From assembly GCA_951799405.1 (NCBI GenBank), contig OX637352.1, positions 12,348,820 to 12,412,819 on the forward strand: 64,000 nt of DNA. Reading direction: 5' to 3'. Position 1 is the stretch's first letter, and every line of letters starts with the position of its first letter. The stretch comes from Agapetus fuscipes (lineage: Eukaryota; Arthropoda; Insecta; Trichoptera; Glossosomatidae). Under the pieces are notes generated by a model. That model was not told the origin of the DNA. It searched no databases and worked only from the letters and a program-made list of their open reading frames with translations. Of the stretch, positions 1 through 11,800 are shown piece by piece. Both the position numbers and the translations under genes were made by a program.

Positions 1-248
1 TTGTATTTATTTAAAAAAAATTAAAGAAAATTAAAAGAAAAGGTGAACTAAAACTGTTTTTTTTTTTTAAATAATTTTTATTTGATTATTTAGATACCTC
101 AAAGCTAAGCGAAATTTGACAAGATGTAATGTTTTTTTAAAATTGTTTTTTGACCTCATTCGAACTTTGCAAAATTGGGTCAAACTGTTCTGATTTCCCA
201 CAAATGCTTTCCCACTTCATTGTTTATTTTAAACCCAAATAAAATAAC
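1..248. other. Gene-free AT-rich flank
   Basis: AT-rich sequence with homopolymer tracts. No coding frame, RNA gene or known repeat was recognised. Confidence 0.6.
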
Positions 249-446
249 GGTTAGGTTTACTCAGCCTACGCAATAAATGAGAACCATCAACCTCAGGAGA
301 TGGGACACCTCCTCTTCAATAGAAGTGGTTGGCGTAAAGCCGGTCCCCTGCCTGTAAAAATAAATGGGTTCCACTCGCTACATACGACCCCGTCTAAGAA
401 AACGCGGCAAGAAGGCACGCTATATGTGTAGTAGCGTTATAGAAAG
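248..446 (+). repeat. SINE-A fragment, 3' part
   Basis: Matches the body and 3' end of SINE-A (full copies at 40695, 31743 and 61320): TTTACTCAGCCT, AGTGGTTGGCGTAAAGCCGG, CTGTAAAAATAAAT and a terminal CTATATGTGTAG. The tRNA-like head is missing. A SINE-T in reverse orientation follows directly. Confidence 0.75.
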
Positions 447-448
447 CA

Positions 449-670
449 TCTAATCTAATCTAATCTAATTTGCAGGGATATGTAACATTTAGGATTCATA
501 TTATACATATATATTCTCACACCCTATAGATGTGAATCTACGACACAACAAACACATATCTCAAATGAACAAACACCCTGAAACTCTTGCCAACAGGGGG
601 ACACTGGCAAAGTTAACTATTTTCTACAGCATGGGTGGTCAGTCGCACACCAGCCTATTAGTTACAGAAA
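449..670 (-). repeat. SINE-T copy
   Basis: Reverse-orientation, diverged copy: TAATCTAATCTAA tail on the left, then ACACCCTGAAACTCTTGCCA and the end GGGTGGTCAGTCGCACACCA on the right. Confidence 0.75.
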
Positions 671-1411
671 ATGATTCTTATATAATTATCAATCAAGAAG
701 TAAAATAAAATACGTAAATATATATATATTTTTTTGAGCTCTGGTCACCCTAAAGTTCAAGTGGTAATGTCAAGGGGTGTGTCGGAATATTATTGTCACA
801 GCCTTATTCCCACAAAGACAATATACCTACTGTGATCCACCTGGCCGCAGACAACATCACATTATAGCTTTAAACGTCAAAACAGATGCTACTTCTTTTA
901 GTGTTGCAAGTGAACAAAAAAAAATCCATTTAAACAAGTGATGTGTGTTCGATTTTTAAAAACAGTTTTGTGAACATTTGAACATGGAACTCGTGTGAAT
1001 TATTGTTTTTAAATTTGAAATTTCAAATTTGGAATCTGTTTTGTTTTTTTTTAAAGCTGTACAACAAAAACCGTTTCCAAGGTAGGTAGTTTGATTAACG
1101 TTTTTGTAATATTTTTTTGCTGTTGTATTTTTATATCTGTTTTATTTTTATTTTAAATCTGTTTTTATTAAAATGAAAACGAGAAAAAGGTTGAATTTTT
1201 TTAAAGAGAAAAGATTCTATGCCGTTAATCAAAATTACTTCGTAAATATTTTTGTAGCAAAATGTATTTTATTTGTATGTTTATGTTAAACCCAATATTT
1301 GCTCAATGAAAACATGTATATTATTAAAATTTTATGTGTTTTTTCATTATGTAAAATTTGCAATCTCATACTAATTCATCAACAATTAAAAAACATCATC
1401 ACTTCAGCTTG
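671..1411. other. 5' flank with no recognised gene
   Basis: AT-rich intergenic DNA, apart from a scrap of a shared TATA-like run near 720. No coding potential seen. Any distal Orco promoter or 5' UTR exon could lie here, but nothing in the sequence marks it. Confidence 0.5.
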
Positions 1412-1443
1412 CTGAGGAAGCTCATCGTAGACATGGGCGAAAC
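1412..1443 (+). other. Hammerhead-like core motif
   Basis: CTGAGGA, one extra base, a 6-bp stem GCTCAT/ATGGGC around a 7-nt loop, then GAAAC. This is the layout of a hammerhead ribozyme core (CUGANGA, stem II, GAAA) with one inserted base. Stems I and III could not be found, so activity is doubtful. Confidence 0.4.
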
Positions 1444-1722
1444 GTCCGGAAACTCTAGCTCCTGCAGACCACGGGCATTAATCTTCAGATTTTTTTTTTT
1501 TGATAACGCGTTAAACTGTTGCGTTGTCTTCTAACACAAATCCTAATACCGGCAAGGCTTACTCAGCGTTTACAAGAAATGAAAACTTCTTCCTTTGGGA
1601 GCAGGGAAATTACCACTTAAAATACAGGAGTTGGTCGTCTTAACTTTGAAAATAAATATTTTAAACAAGCCAAATTCAATCCTTTTGAGATTACATACTA
1701 CATATACTTGCATTTCAAAGAG

Positions 1723-2025
1723 GACTCATGCTAAACCGTGTCGGGTCTGAGCCGAGCTTTGGCCGTAGCTGTCAACTAATATTACGTATTATTATTATTA
1801 TATCAGGATAATTTATTTTAAATTACAAATGATAAGAGAGCACCGTTTTTGTGTGTGTCACACCTCAAGCGCCCCCTCCGATCATGGATAAGACTTTCTA
1901 AAAAGTATATTTTGTATGGACATACTCACTCTATACCGAGTGACGGACGAGCAACGGACAACGTATTTTTGGTGACTTGGTACTGCCGAAGCTAGGCTCA
2001 GACCCGATACGGTCTAGCGTGAGTC
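1723..2025. mobile_element. TIR element (MITE-like) carrying a LINE tail
   Basis: About 41-bp imperfect inverted ends: GACTCATGCTAAACCGTGTC on the left, and on the right its reverse complement with few changes (ending GCGTGAGTC at 2025); both contain TCGGGTCTGAGCC. A reversed CR1/Jockey-type LINE 3' tail, (ATT)n then TTTTTGTGTGTGTCACACCT, sits inside at about 1785-1905. No transposase is present. Confidence 0.75.
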
Positions 2026-2109
2026 ATTCTTTAATTGTGCATTAGAAGACCATTTTGGAGAAGCAAGGCTTATAAAACCATGAACTGATCATTCCACCAC
2101 ACTAAGAGG

Positions 2110-2345
2110 TCCCAGGGTTCAGTCTTCCAAAAGAACTACGGACGACTTTAAATAGGGTCCGTACCGAGCAAGGACGTTGCAACTTCTTGATAGATGGGGC
2201 TTAGCTCCATCTCCAGGATGTAACTGCGGGAGGGAATGGAGAACCAGACTATCCGACACATGATGGACGGGTTGTCCCACTAGAAATCCCTATCTTGGTC
2301 TAAAATACTTCCACAAAGCCGAAGTGGATGCAGAGCTTTTATCTC
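2110..2345 (+). pseudogene. LINE reverse transcriptase C-terminal remnant
   Basis: Conceptual reading gives a run like RWGLAPSPGCNCGREW and a following CP.RNPYLGLKYFHKAEVD, typical of the cysteine-rich end of Jockey-like LINE pol proteins (WGLA.SP.C.CG). Stops and frame breaks make it dead. It lies about 450 bp upstream of the Orco start. Confidence 0.65.
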
Positions 2346-2390
2346 AAAATCAACAATGTCCAAAAAATCGTTGCTCATACCATCCCGTGT

Positions 2391-2687
2391 CACGACAAAT
2401 CGGTACAGATAACTCGTTCCCAGACTGCTCGTCCTTGGACAAATCGGGCAAACGACAAATTGTCTACACGGATTTTCGGTTAACAACATTTCGGTCAAAT
2501 GCATTATAGGCTTACATACAGTTCCATCACAAAAAAAATGCTGTCCAAAAAACATTTGTAATTGGGTGCTGTAATTTTAATTAATTGTAGTTTTCTGTGG
2601 ACCATAATATGCCATTGACCTATTTGTCGAACTGTTGAGTGACCAAGTGATCTGTGGGCTGGTTGTTACCGATTTGTCGTGGAACCT
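2391..2687. repeat. Foldback element with TTGTC-ACCGA repeats
   Basis: CACGACAAATCGG on the left is matched in reverse by CCGATTTGTCGTG on the right. Between them are many degenerate units like GACCTATTTGTCGAAC and TTTCGGTCAAATG. Related patches occur at 19255, 20170, 32215, 53290 and 54230. This copy ends about 80 bp before the Orco ATG, inside the presumed 5' UTR intron. Confidence 0.6.
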
Positions 2688-2766
2688 TGTCATCTATACG
2701 CAAAGTTAAAGGTGTAGTTGTGTTTTTTTTATCCGTTGTTGATGAAACATTGTTGTCTTGTTTTAG

Positions 2767-2866
2767 ATGATGACCAAATTCAAAGTCCAGGGCCTGGTGC
2801 AGGACCTGATGCCCAACATTACGCTGATGAAAGCCTTCGGGTTCTTTCTCTTCAACTACTATGCAC
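2767..2866 (+). CDS. Orco: Orco exon 1 (residues 1-34 start)
   Basis: Encodes [18 protein letters not shown] and on to FLFNYYA, the cytoplasmic N terminus of Orco. Two ATGs in a row open the frame; the first is taken because the family begins MMTK. The bases just before it read as a pyrimidine-rich 3' splice site ending TTTTAG, so the ATG probably opens the second exon of the transcript and a 5' UTR exon lies upstream. The donor is C|GTGAGT, and codon 34 (CAG) is completed by exon 2. Confidence 0.93.
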
Positions 2867-5800
2867 GTGAGTATCTTCATCATCTGTAAATATGTCATAA
2901 ATGATGCGGCTCCTTCATATTTGGCTGCTATGTCTTCATCCGTTAAAATGGGTTTAAGGCAACAGATGCGACGCTGAGATCTGCGGGGTATGGGGTGTTC
3001 GACTTGGTTCAGCTGCACCGTTAGACACGTATTTATTATGGTGATGATGCTTTACGGTTTGCGGGCCCAATCGAGTGGAACAGACTTCCATCTAATGTAA
3101 GGAAGACAAACCACTATTGGTGTATTTAAAGTAGCACTAAAGACGCAACCATCGGTTATACTTCGCCTTTCTCCTCAAGTCCATACTCCGACAGTCTACA
3201 GCCATTCATCCAGCCATCTTGATTTGGGTCTTCCTACTGTCCAGCACCCCTCTGGGACACTAAAACTGTATTTTCTAGGCTCTTATGGTCTATTCACTTA
3301 ATGTACTCAAGCGAATGTAGTCTGCTGACTTTTATGATCATCCGTGATTTATTTGAATAGTGCTATTTTTGTGTAAATCACACCTCAATGCCCATCTGAA
3401 TGCTTCGTTATTGCTTTAAAAATCCCAATTCTCGATCACAAACCTAATTCCAAAAGTCTTGATGAACCATTGGTTGCCGGTCTTTGTTTCTATTTTATAA
3501 TGAACCCTTTTCATTGCTCCTCATCTCACGTATTGTGTTCCCTCCAGAGTCTAGTGGGCTGGCACTGGTGTTACGCAAGATCTACTCTAGCTTACATCTG
3601 ATTCTGATCCTGGTGCAGTGCGGAAAATGCGGAGTACGTCAACACCTCTGCACTGTTGATAACTCTTGTTCTAGGTTGACTATCTATTTAACATGTTTTT
3701 CTCTCCAGAAACTGATTGACTGGTGTTTTGGCATTGGAATACCCTACTAAGATCTATTGCAACATGCATCTGATTCTCATCCTTGTGCAGTACGCATCTT
3801 CTGCTGAACTAACGCATATGCACTCCTAATGACTCCTGCTCTAGGTTAATCATCGCTTACGCATGTTTTTCTCTCTAGAGCCTGGTGGTTTGGCATTGGT
3901 ATTCCGGAAGATTTATTGCAGCATGCATCTGATTTTGATCCTGATACAGTACGTTCTTTCTACTGAACTAATATATCCGAGTATGCACTCCTGAAATGGC
4001 GGTTGATCTGTAATGCTGGCGGTTAAAGCTGAGGCTTTTAATTTTTTTTTAAATATGTTTTGTAGTTTTTTAATTTTTTACTGTTTAATTGTTTAGAGTT
4101 TATTTGTTTTATATATTTGAATGTATTAATTGCTTGTATTCCTTGACTGATAGGTTGGTATGCGGCTGACCACCCATACTGTAAAAAATGGTTCACTTTG
4201 CCAATGTCACCCCTGCTTCAGGGAAGGTCGGCAAGAGTTGCAGGGCTTATGTTCATTTGAGATTTGGTTTTTTATATTGTAGGTCTACATGCGGCATGTG
4301 TAAGCGCGAAATTATGCATGTCTGCTTGTGGAAATACGTGTCTTCTGCTGAGCTAACGTTTAAGCACTTTTGATGACTCCTGCTCTAGGTTGATGATCTG
4401 CTACCATGTTTTTCTCTCCAGAGCCTGGTGGTTTGGCACTGGTGTTCCGGAAGATCTACTCCAGCCTGCATCTGATCCTGATCCTGGTCCAGTACGTGCT
4501 GCTGCTGCTGAACATGGCCATGCAGGCGGAAGACGTGAACGAGCTGACGGCCAACACCATCACGGTGCTCTTCTTCACGCACTCCATCGTCAAGTTTGCC
4601 TTCTTCGCCGTCACGTCCTCCAACTTCTACCGGTAATTCCATACAATAGATCAATCAATATTAAATCAATATATGAAGCTTCAAAATTACTCATTTTTTT
4701 ATTGCTTATGCCAGCCATTCACGGCACTGTCTGCCGGAGAGGTCTACTTACACAGGTCAAAAAGCATTAAAAAAAAACAAAAATATGACAGCTTTTTAGA
4801 AATTCAAAAGTGTTCCAGAGGTCTGTCGAGGTCGAAAACTTGGATTCTGGATCTCAGGCACATTCGCTACAGAAAATATTAAAAAACTAAATATTCAATG
4901 TAATTTACGATGTTTAAAGTTAGGTACTAAAGTACTTGTGCTATGGTACATTACTTTTGACTCTGAAATACTCATAATAAAAAAAACACCGTATAGCTTT
5001 AATAACTCGCCTTGAGAATACTTTCTGCTCGTGAAAGCGAAATGTCGGCAGATAAAAAAAGCTCGAAACTCGAAAAAACACAAAAACAGTTTGTTAACCA
5101 GATTTTTTTATATCATGTAGGTAATTATAAAAGCCTTTCAATTTTCACAATTTTACTGACAATTTAGTACGAGTATGTTGTGATGTGTTACCAAAAAAAC
5201 CTTAACACCTTTTGCAATTTTCTGTTATTAGGTTTGAATACTTGCAAGTTTCTTACAACCTTTTTAATTTACATAGAATTTTATTAAAGCAAATGAAGGG
5301 TTTAAAGTTTTTCTCAATCACAATTTAATTTTGATCTTTCAATGTACGCTTTCTCGTCGCTTCTATTGACTGGCATTTGAATAAACGATCAAAAACTCTT
5401 CAAATACGTCTCTGCCAATTTATTTGTTTGAGCTAATTTATAGCCAATATTTAAACAAGAACGTGAAACGATCTTTCAGAGACTTCGTTTGTGTAAATCT
5501 TTGTCTTTTTGTTTGTCCCGCGCAAACCATGCGTTTCCAAGGCAATCAGAAGTGAAACGATACTTTGGTTATTTTATTGAAATTACCATTGATTTAATGT
5601 TTTTCAAATTGGCAGGCCTATCTTTTAGAATCTGAGTGTAAGTTTGCGCTTACAAAATATAAACCCAAATCTCAAATGAACATAAACGCTGCAACTTTTG
5701 TTGTCGGATGAATTTGGCAAAGTGAACAAATTTTTGCAGTTTGGGCGGTTGGCCTTCTACCAACCTATATCACAAGAACACTTATTTTGAAATTTATGCT

Positions 5801-8800
5801 CGCGGCTGGCGGTTTTTAAAAATATATAATTTACCAATGAAGTCCACACATTTATTGATATATATGATTTTTAACGTCACACGGCTGCGTCGCTAAAGTG
5901 AAGGCTAACCAATATTTTGTTATTGGTTACTAAGGACACTAGTCACACATACATGTGACGTTTGTCTTTCGTTTGTAACCATTGATCTTATAACTCAATG
6001 TTTGTGACGAAAATTTTTAATTTTGTGCCATGAAAAGAGGTCAGAAATTTTATGGACTTTGAAAAATTTGAAAAATTTAAAAAGAAAGGGAAACTTTTCG
6101 CCAATTTTCGGACAGAAAAAATCTATGAATAGGGTTTGCCTGCGTTCACAGTTTATAGAAAAGAAACAATGAAGTTACACATACTCTCAACATAGCAGAT
6201 CAAAAGAATCCAAGTATTGTAAAAAAATATTTTCTCGCTCGCTTGAAAATTGGCGCCATAGGTGTTGTCAAAATTGTAGCTCTTTTGTATTTTGATTTTT
6301 CAAAATGGCCAAACTTATTAATTGTGAAACTTGTTCACCATTGTCCTAGGACCCTTGGTATATGGAACCAATCTAACAGTCATCCACTGTTCGCGGAGTC
6401 TGACGCCAGATACCACGCCATCGCTGTCACCAACATGAGGAGGCTCCTGTATGCTGTCACTCTTGGAACTGTCCTATCCATTGCAGGTCAGTTTATCCAT
6501 CTTGCATCAACTTACAGACCTCAAAAATCTAGATCTAAATGATACAGGAGAGTTGTTTTCCGGGATCTGCTGCCTTGGTCTATCAAAGTTTGAGCTTCCG
6601 GACGTTTTGCTCATATATGCAATGGACTTCTAAAAGATAAATGGGTAGAAGTGATACTGTTTATAGCGACACCAATCCAATTGTATGAAGAACTACCAAC
6701 TTCTTTTTTTCAAAAAAATATCGGAACTACCTCATTTCATTTACATTTCTTCATTCAGTCATTCCTTTCATTTTTAAACTACACAAATCCTTCGGGGACA
6801 TCAAGGTATTAAATTGAAATATTTGTGTTGTTTAGATATGTTTTTCGTATTTTATACAAAAATCATATTTTTCTTCATAAGATGCGGTTAATAAATATAT
6901 TAAACAAAATTGGGCCAAGGTGGTAGCCTTGGGGTACTCCACTATGTTATTGATAACAAATCATTTATTCTTTCAGCTTGGACCACCATAACCTTCTTCG
7001 ATGAGTCTGTACGCTTCGTGAAAGACCATGAGACCAATGAAACCATCACCGAGCCTGTGCCGCGTCTGCCCTTCAAGTCTTTCTATCCATTTTATGCTTT
7101 CTCCGGACCAATGTACTTGCTCTGCTTCGGATATCAGGTAAAAACCATCAACATTGTAAACACTACGGAACAGCAGCAAACTCACATGTTTTTTTTTTTT
7201 TTAAGAAATCCTGTGCGGGAGACTCCCTAGATTCTAAAGACTCTAGGGGTCTATGACACTTGTTGTAGTGCCGCAGAGGTTTACGAGCTTGGTCTTCGCT
7301 ACAAAGCGCCAATACTCAAGCAAGACCCAGTTGCTGTAAGGCTGGATGGACCTTTGGTGACCGGTCATTGGTAAAGGTTTATGAATTTTTCAACCCAGCG
7401 AAGAGCACATTCGAAATGTAAATGGAATATTTTTGTGCTCCGCCGGGATCCGAATCCACAACCTTCCATTTACGAGTCCGAAGTGTTGCCACTACGGACT
7501 ACGGACCGGTCCAAGGTGCCAACGACACGCGGTGTACCTGAGCGGTTACCCATCCAAGTACTGACCACGCCCAATGTTGCTTAACTTCGGTGATCTATGC
7601 GAACCGGTGCTTTCAACATGGCTAACGTCGTTGACGACATGTTCTTTCTTTTCAGTTAGTTGTTGCTTTGACATTTTATCCGAGCAAAGTTGTCTTAGCA
7701 ACATACCCGTATACAGCCCTTTTGTTTTCTGTTTCAGCTCTAGGATTATTTTGCAGTAATGCGCATCCGTCTTTATTACCCTTTCTTTCTATCCAAGGCT
7801 AATCTAATCTAATCTAATCTAAGCTGCAAAGATATATATCATTTAAGATTTATATTAAATGCATTCCCACAATCAGACATGTATAATTTCGCGCTAACAC
7901 ATGCCCCATGTGGACCTACAATATAAAAACCCAATCTCAAATGAACATAAGCTCTTCAACTCTTGCCGTCCTTCCCTGAAACAGGGGTGACATTGGCAAA
8001 GTGAACCATTTTTTACAGTATGGGTGGTCAGTCGCATACCAACCTATAAGTCAAGGAACAAGGCAATCCTTAAAATTGAGATTCTCGTAGAAGGAACAGC
8101 TCATATCAAGATTGGTTCATGGAATGCCACTTGAGCCCTTAATGTGGTGGTTTCCTGTTTAATTCCACATCCTATGCCATTGACCTAGAAAGTTCTTTTG
8201 CCTTTAGAGATTATCTACTTCTCAAGGACATGATAACCTTAGTAGTTTTTAATGTTTATAGATATTTTTCTGTTTTTGGAATCCAAAGGCTCTTGACGTT
8301 ATTTATTTTATTCCGTGTTTTCTTTTATCACCAGCCTTTTAAGTTCGGGAAGGTTAGCTCACTTCACACAATAGAATGTGTTTTATAAGATGGCTAAGAT
8401 AACATTCCCACCAATGGTGTCGGAAATGATTTCCCGTTTCTGTGTTCATTTCAAACACAAAATCGATTACCTATGCCTACCATCCAGATAAGGCAATGCA
8501 AACCAGCCCCTAGGGAGCTGAGAAACCATTTTTCTATAGAAAAGGGCTGGCCCAATACTGGCTCTCTTTCGTGTGAAAATAAAAAGGGTTCACAGTCACA
8601 TGCAACCCCTTCTTTTTGACATTTTACTAACGGATTTTTTTACGAAAGAAATGCCATGGATTTACCTACATAGGTAGGAAATGTGCTGAGAAATGAGTTG
8701 CCCCGTGTTTTGGTGACAGTAAAATATGAAACCATTTCACGTGTCGTATCTCGGAGCAATAGTCCAAGTTTAAGCTCGTGAGAGCTTTGACGACATAACC

Positions 8801-11800
8801 AAGTCATCGAGTAAAGCAAAATTTGTTGGAAAATTCAAAGATGCCCTATTCCGTTTTCGTAAAAAAATACAACACTCGATAACTTCTTTGTGCAGTAAAG
8901 GTTTTAGTAAATTTATGCTTGGAGTACAGATTTGCAAGCTACAATACAAATGGGTCATTTAGCTGAAAGGCGGCAATTCTTGTAAAAGCGTTCCTACGCT
9001 ATTTTTTTCAAATTCAATTACGCAAAAATTTAGTATGATCATCCAAGGTATAAAAATATTCATAAAAGTCTCGTGGATTGGTATAGTTTTCGATGCTTGA
9101 GTGGAAAATTTGAGTTCAAATACGATGTAGGTTTATTTCACTTTGTATTTTAAAAAATAAGTCCGAAAGATTTGGTATGTTAAAGAATGCAAAATTAATA
9201 AAATACATAATTTAATTTTCTTCATATTCACTTGGTCTAGCTGCTGTGTACTATGATGCACACGAAACTGATTAAATAAAAAATCGCATCATAATTTACA
9301 TCACCAATGTTTATCTCCCATCGAATTGTACTGACTGCTGTTTACCATGATGTCAAAATCCTCTTATTTGGCTTTATAAAAAAATCGCATCATTAATTTT
9401 ATCACCCTTTTTTAGCTCCCACGCAGTTGTAGGTATTGGTTTATGTTCACCATGATCATAAGTTCAAGAGAATTACAAGAATACGGCATTATAAAAATCG
9501 CATCATTAACTACATCCTCCATTTTTTCTTTCCTATTCAGCTGTATTGGTTGCTGTTAACGATGATGCATAAATTTCAGTATGGGACATTATAAAAAAAA
9601 TCGCATCATTGAAAACATCACCCATTTTTTCTCTCCCATTTAGCTGTACTGGTTGCTGTTAACGATGATGCAAAATTCTAGTAGGTATAGGACATAACAA
9701 AAATCGCATCATTAATGACATCCCCCATTTATCCAGCTGTACTGGCTGCTGTTCACGATGATGCACGCTAACCTGATGGACATGATGTTCTGCTCGTGGC
9801 TGATCTTCGCCTGCGAGCAGCTGCAGCACCTGAAGGCCATCATGAAGCCGCTGATGGAGCTGTCGGCCAGCCTGGACACGTACAGGCCCAACACCGGGGA
9901 GCTGTTCCGCACCACCAGCGCCAGTTCACAGACGCAGCTCATCAGCACTACGGACGGTATGTCATCATTTGTTTCATCATTTTGTTGAGCCTAAGCACGC
10001 TGGTTGGTATGTGTGACGTCTTGTAGAACTTTGTAGAACTCCATCTATTTTTTTTTAAATGAAAATTGGTTCACTTGGTAAATTTTTATAATTTTATATC
10101 TTTGATCCTTGTGAACAGTTTTATAAATTTACATAAGTTATTCTTGGTATCCTACTCTTCCCTCATTCTTCTTTATTTAATAATATTTCATTTTGCTTTA
10201 TACAGCCTCGCATTATTTTTAGGACTTTAGTTAATCTAAAGATGGCAGGTCTACAGGTCAAACTCAATATTTGTTTGTTTTTTTTAACAAATAAAAAAAC
10301 AAGTAGAATCAGACATTGTTTCTTTTAATTTTATTTTTTTTAAATGGAGTTCTACAAAGTTTCCGCTGAAACATTTCATTCTTAGTTACTTTTTTATGCA
10401 GCTCCTATCGTTTAAACCAATTTTTAACAAATTTAAATATTTTTGAAGAATGTAGGGGCTTTTATTAGGTTATTTTCATTGGCATAATAGACCTAGGTTC
10501 ATGCTTTGTTTAACATTGAATACTTTAGTACTTACTGCCTCATTTAAATCAACCATTCAATTATCATCTCGAAAATTCAATTTGTATACATCTATGGTAT
10601 ACATACATTATAATCAAATTCAAATTTACATTATATATGGATCAGTTATCAAAGCCTTACTGAAAGGTTAAAACAATCGATATATATAAAAGGGCTAGAT
10701 GTCAGAGGCGTGCTCAGGGTAGAGGCCAAGACATTCCAGAATTAATAATAATTTGTCTCGTGTATTATTATTAAAAACACATTAGAAATTAATAGGACTA
10801 AATGAACAGATTATACGGTCAAAGTTTTAGGGAGTCGCTAATGACAAATGATTCAAAGTCGTACTTTTTGGAGGTAATTAGTGAGACCCATCATTTGAGC
10901 GAGTTCGTCCTCCCAGTGCTTGTTTTGCATATCTACCATTTGATTCAGCGATGACCTTTCAATGAAATTGTCTTATGAATCAATTTCTACACAATCTGAG
11001 CTAAGAAAAAAACTAAAAATACGATAATGTGAGAGTTGTTTTCAAAATTTTTGAAAATCAATTTCCAGTCGTTATGAGACACATTGGTTTAGTACGCATT
11101 GCTCATATGAAATTACCTCTGATGGATATAAGACAAAAAAGCATTAAGGGGACGAGATGTTCGGTGGATTTGTCTATGGGTCAAAGGCTTTTAAATTCCT
11201 TCATCCTTTTGCATTTTATTAGCCTTATCCATACAAATATACAAATATCGTTGCTATGGTGACATCATAGGTTTCTATGGTGATATCTACATGTGTTGAA
11301 GACGGAGTAGAGAAACGTTGCGTACATAGGAAATGACAAAAGCATTTCATATGTCGTGAGCGAGACAGCACTTTCAACAATGTCCTGCGTAAAGAAGGAC
11401 TGGTGCTTCATTTCGTTACGAATTAAATCACATTAAAAACCAATTTCATAGAATTACTACCTCTATGAAAAAAAACAATCAAATTGGTTCCTGGTCCTAC
11501 GAAATCTATTAATTTAGACTACTGATCTAGTTATGCGTTCTTCCAATATCCACCTATGGCTTGGAAACAAAAGGGCTCACTCAGAATAGCGCCAACAGAC
11601 CGAGGACGTGCTAAATGTTAAGTTGTGGGATCGAGGGTTGATTAATTAAAACTATTTTATTTACGAATTCACAATATATTTTTACTAGTCAGCCATGCTG
11701 ATGACAGGAAGAAGTACCAGAGACAACAATTATAATTTAGTAGTGATGTAACATATATACCTACCTAATATTTCTCAACACTCCTCCTCAAATTTAACTT

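Noticed and set aside
2620..3018. 132-codon minus-strand open frame over Orco exon 1
   Set aside because: It is the antisense of exon 1 plus intron and a LINE remnant; no protein-like features.
4385..4770. Alternative-frame open readings of exon 2 on both strands
   Set aside because: They arise from the high GC3 of the exon; the Orco frame is unambiguous.
7518..7635. Functional single 5S rRNA gene
   Set aside because: It is fused to a SINE, carries several changes from canonical 5S (for example GGGTAACCGC) and lacks a clean T-run terminator after the 3' end.
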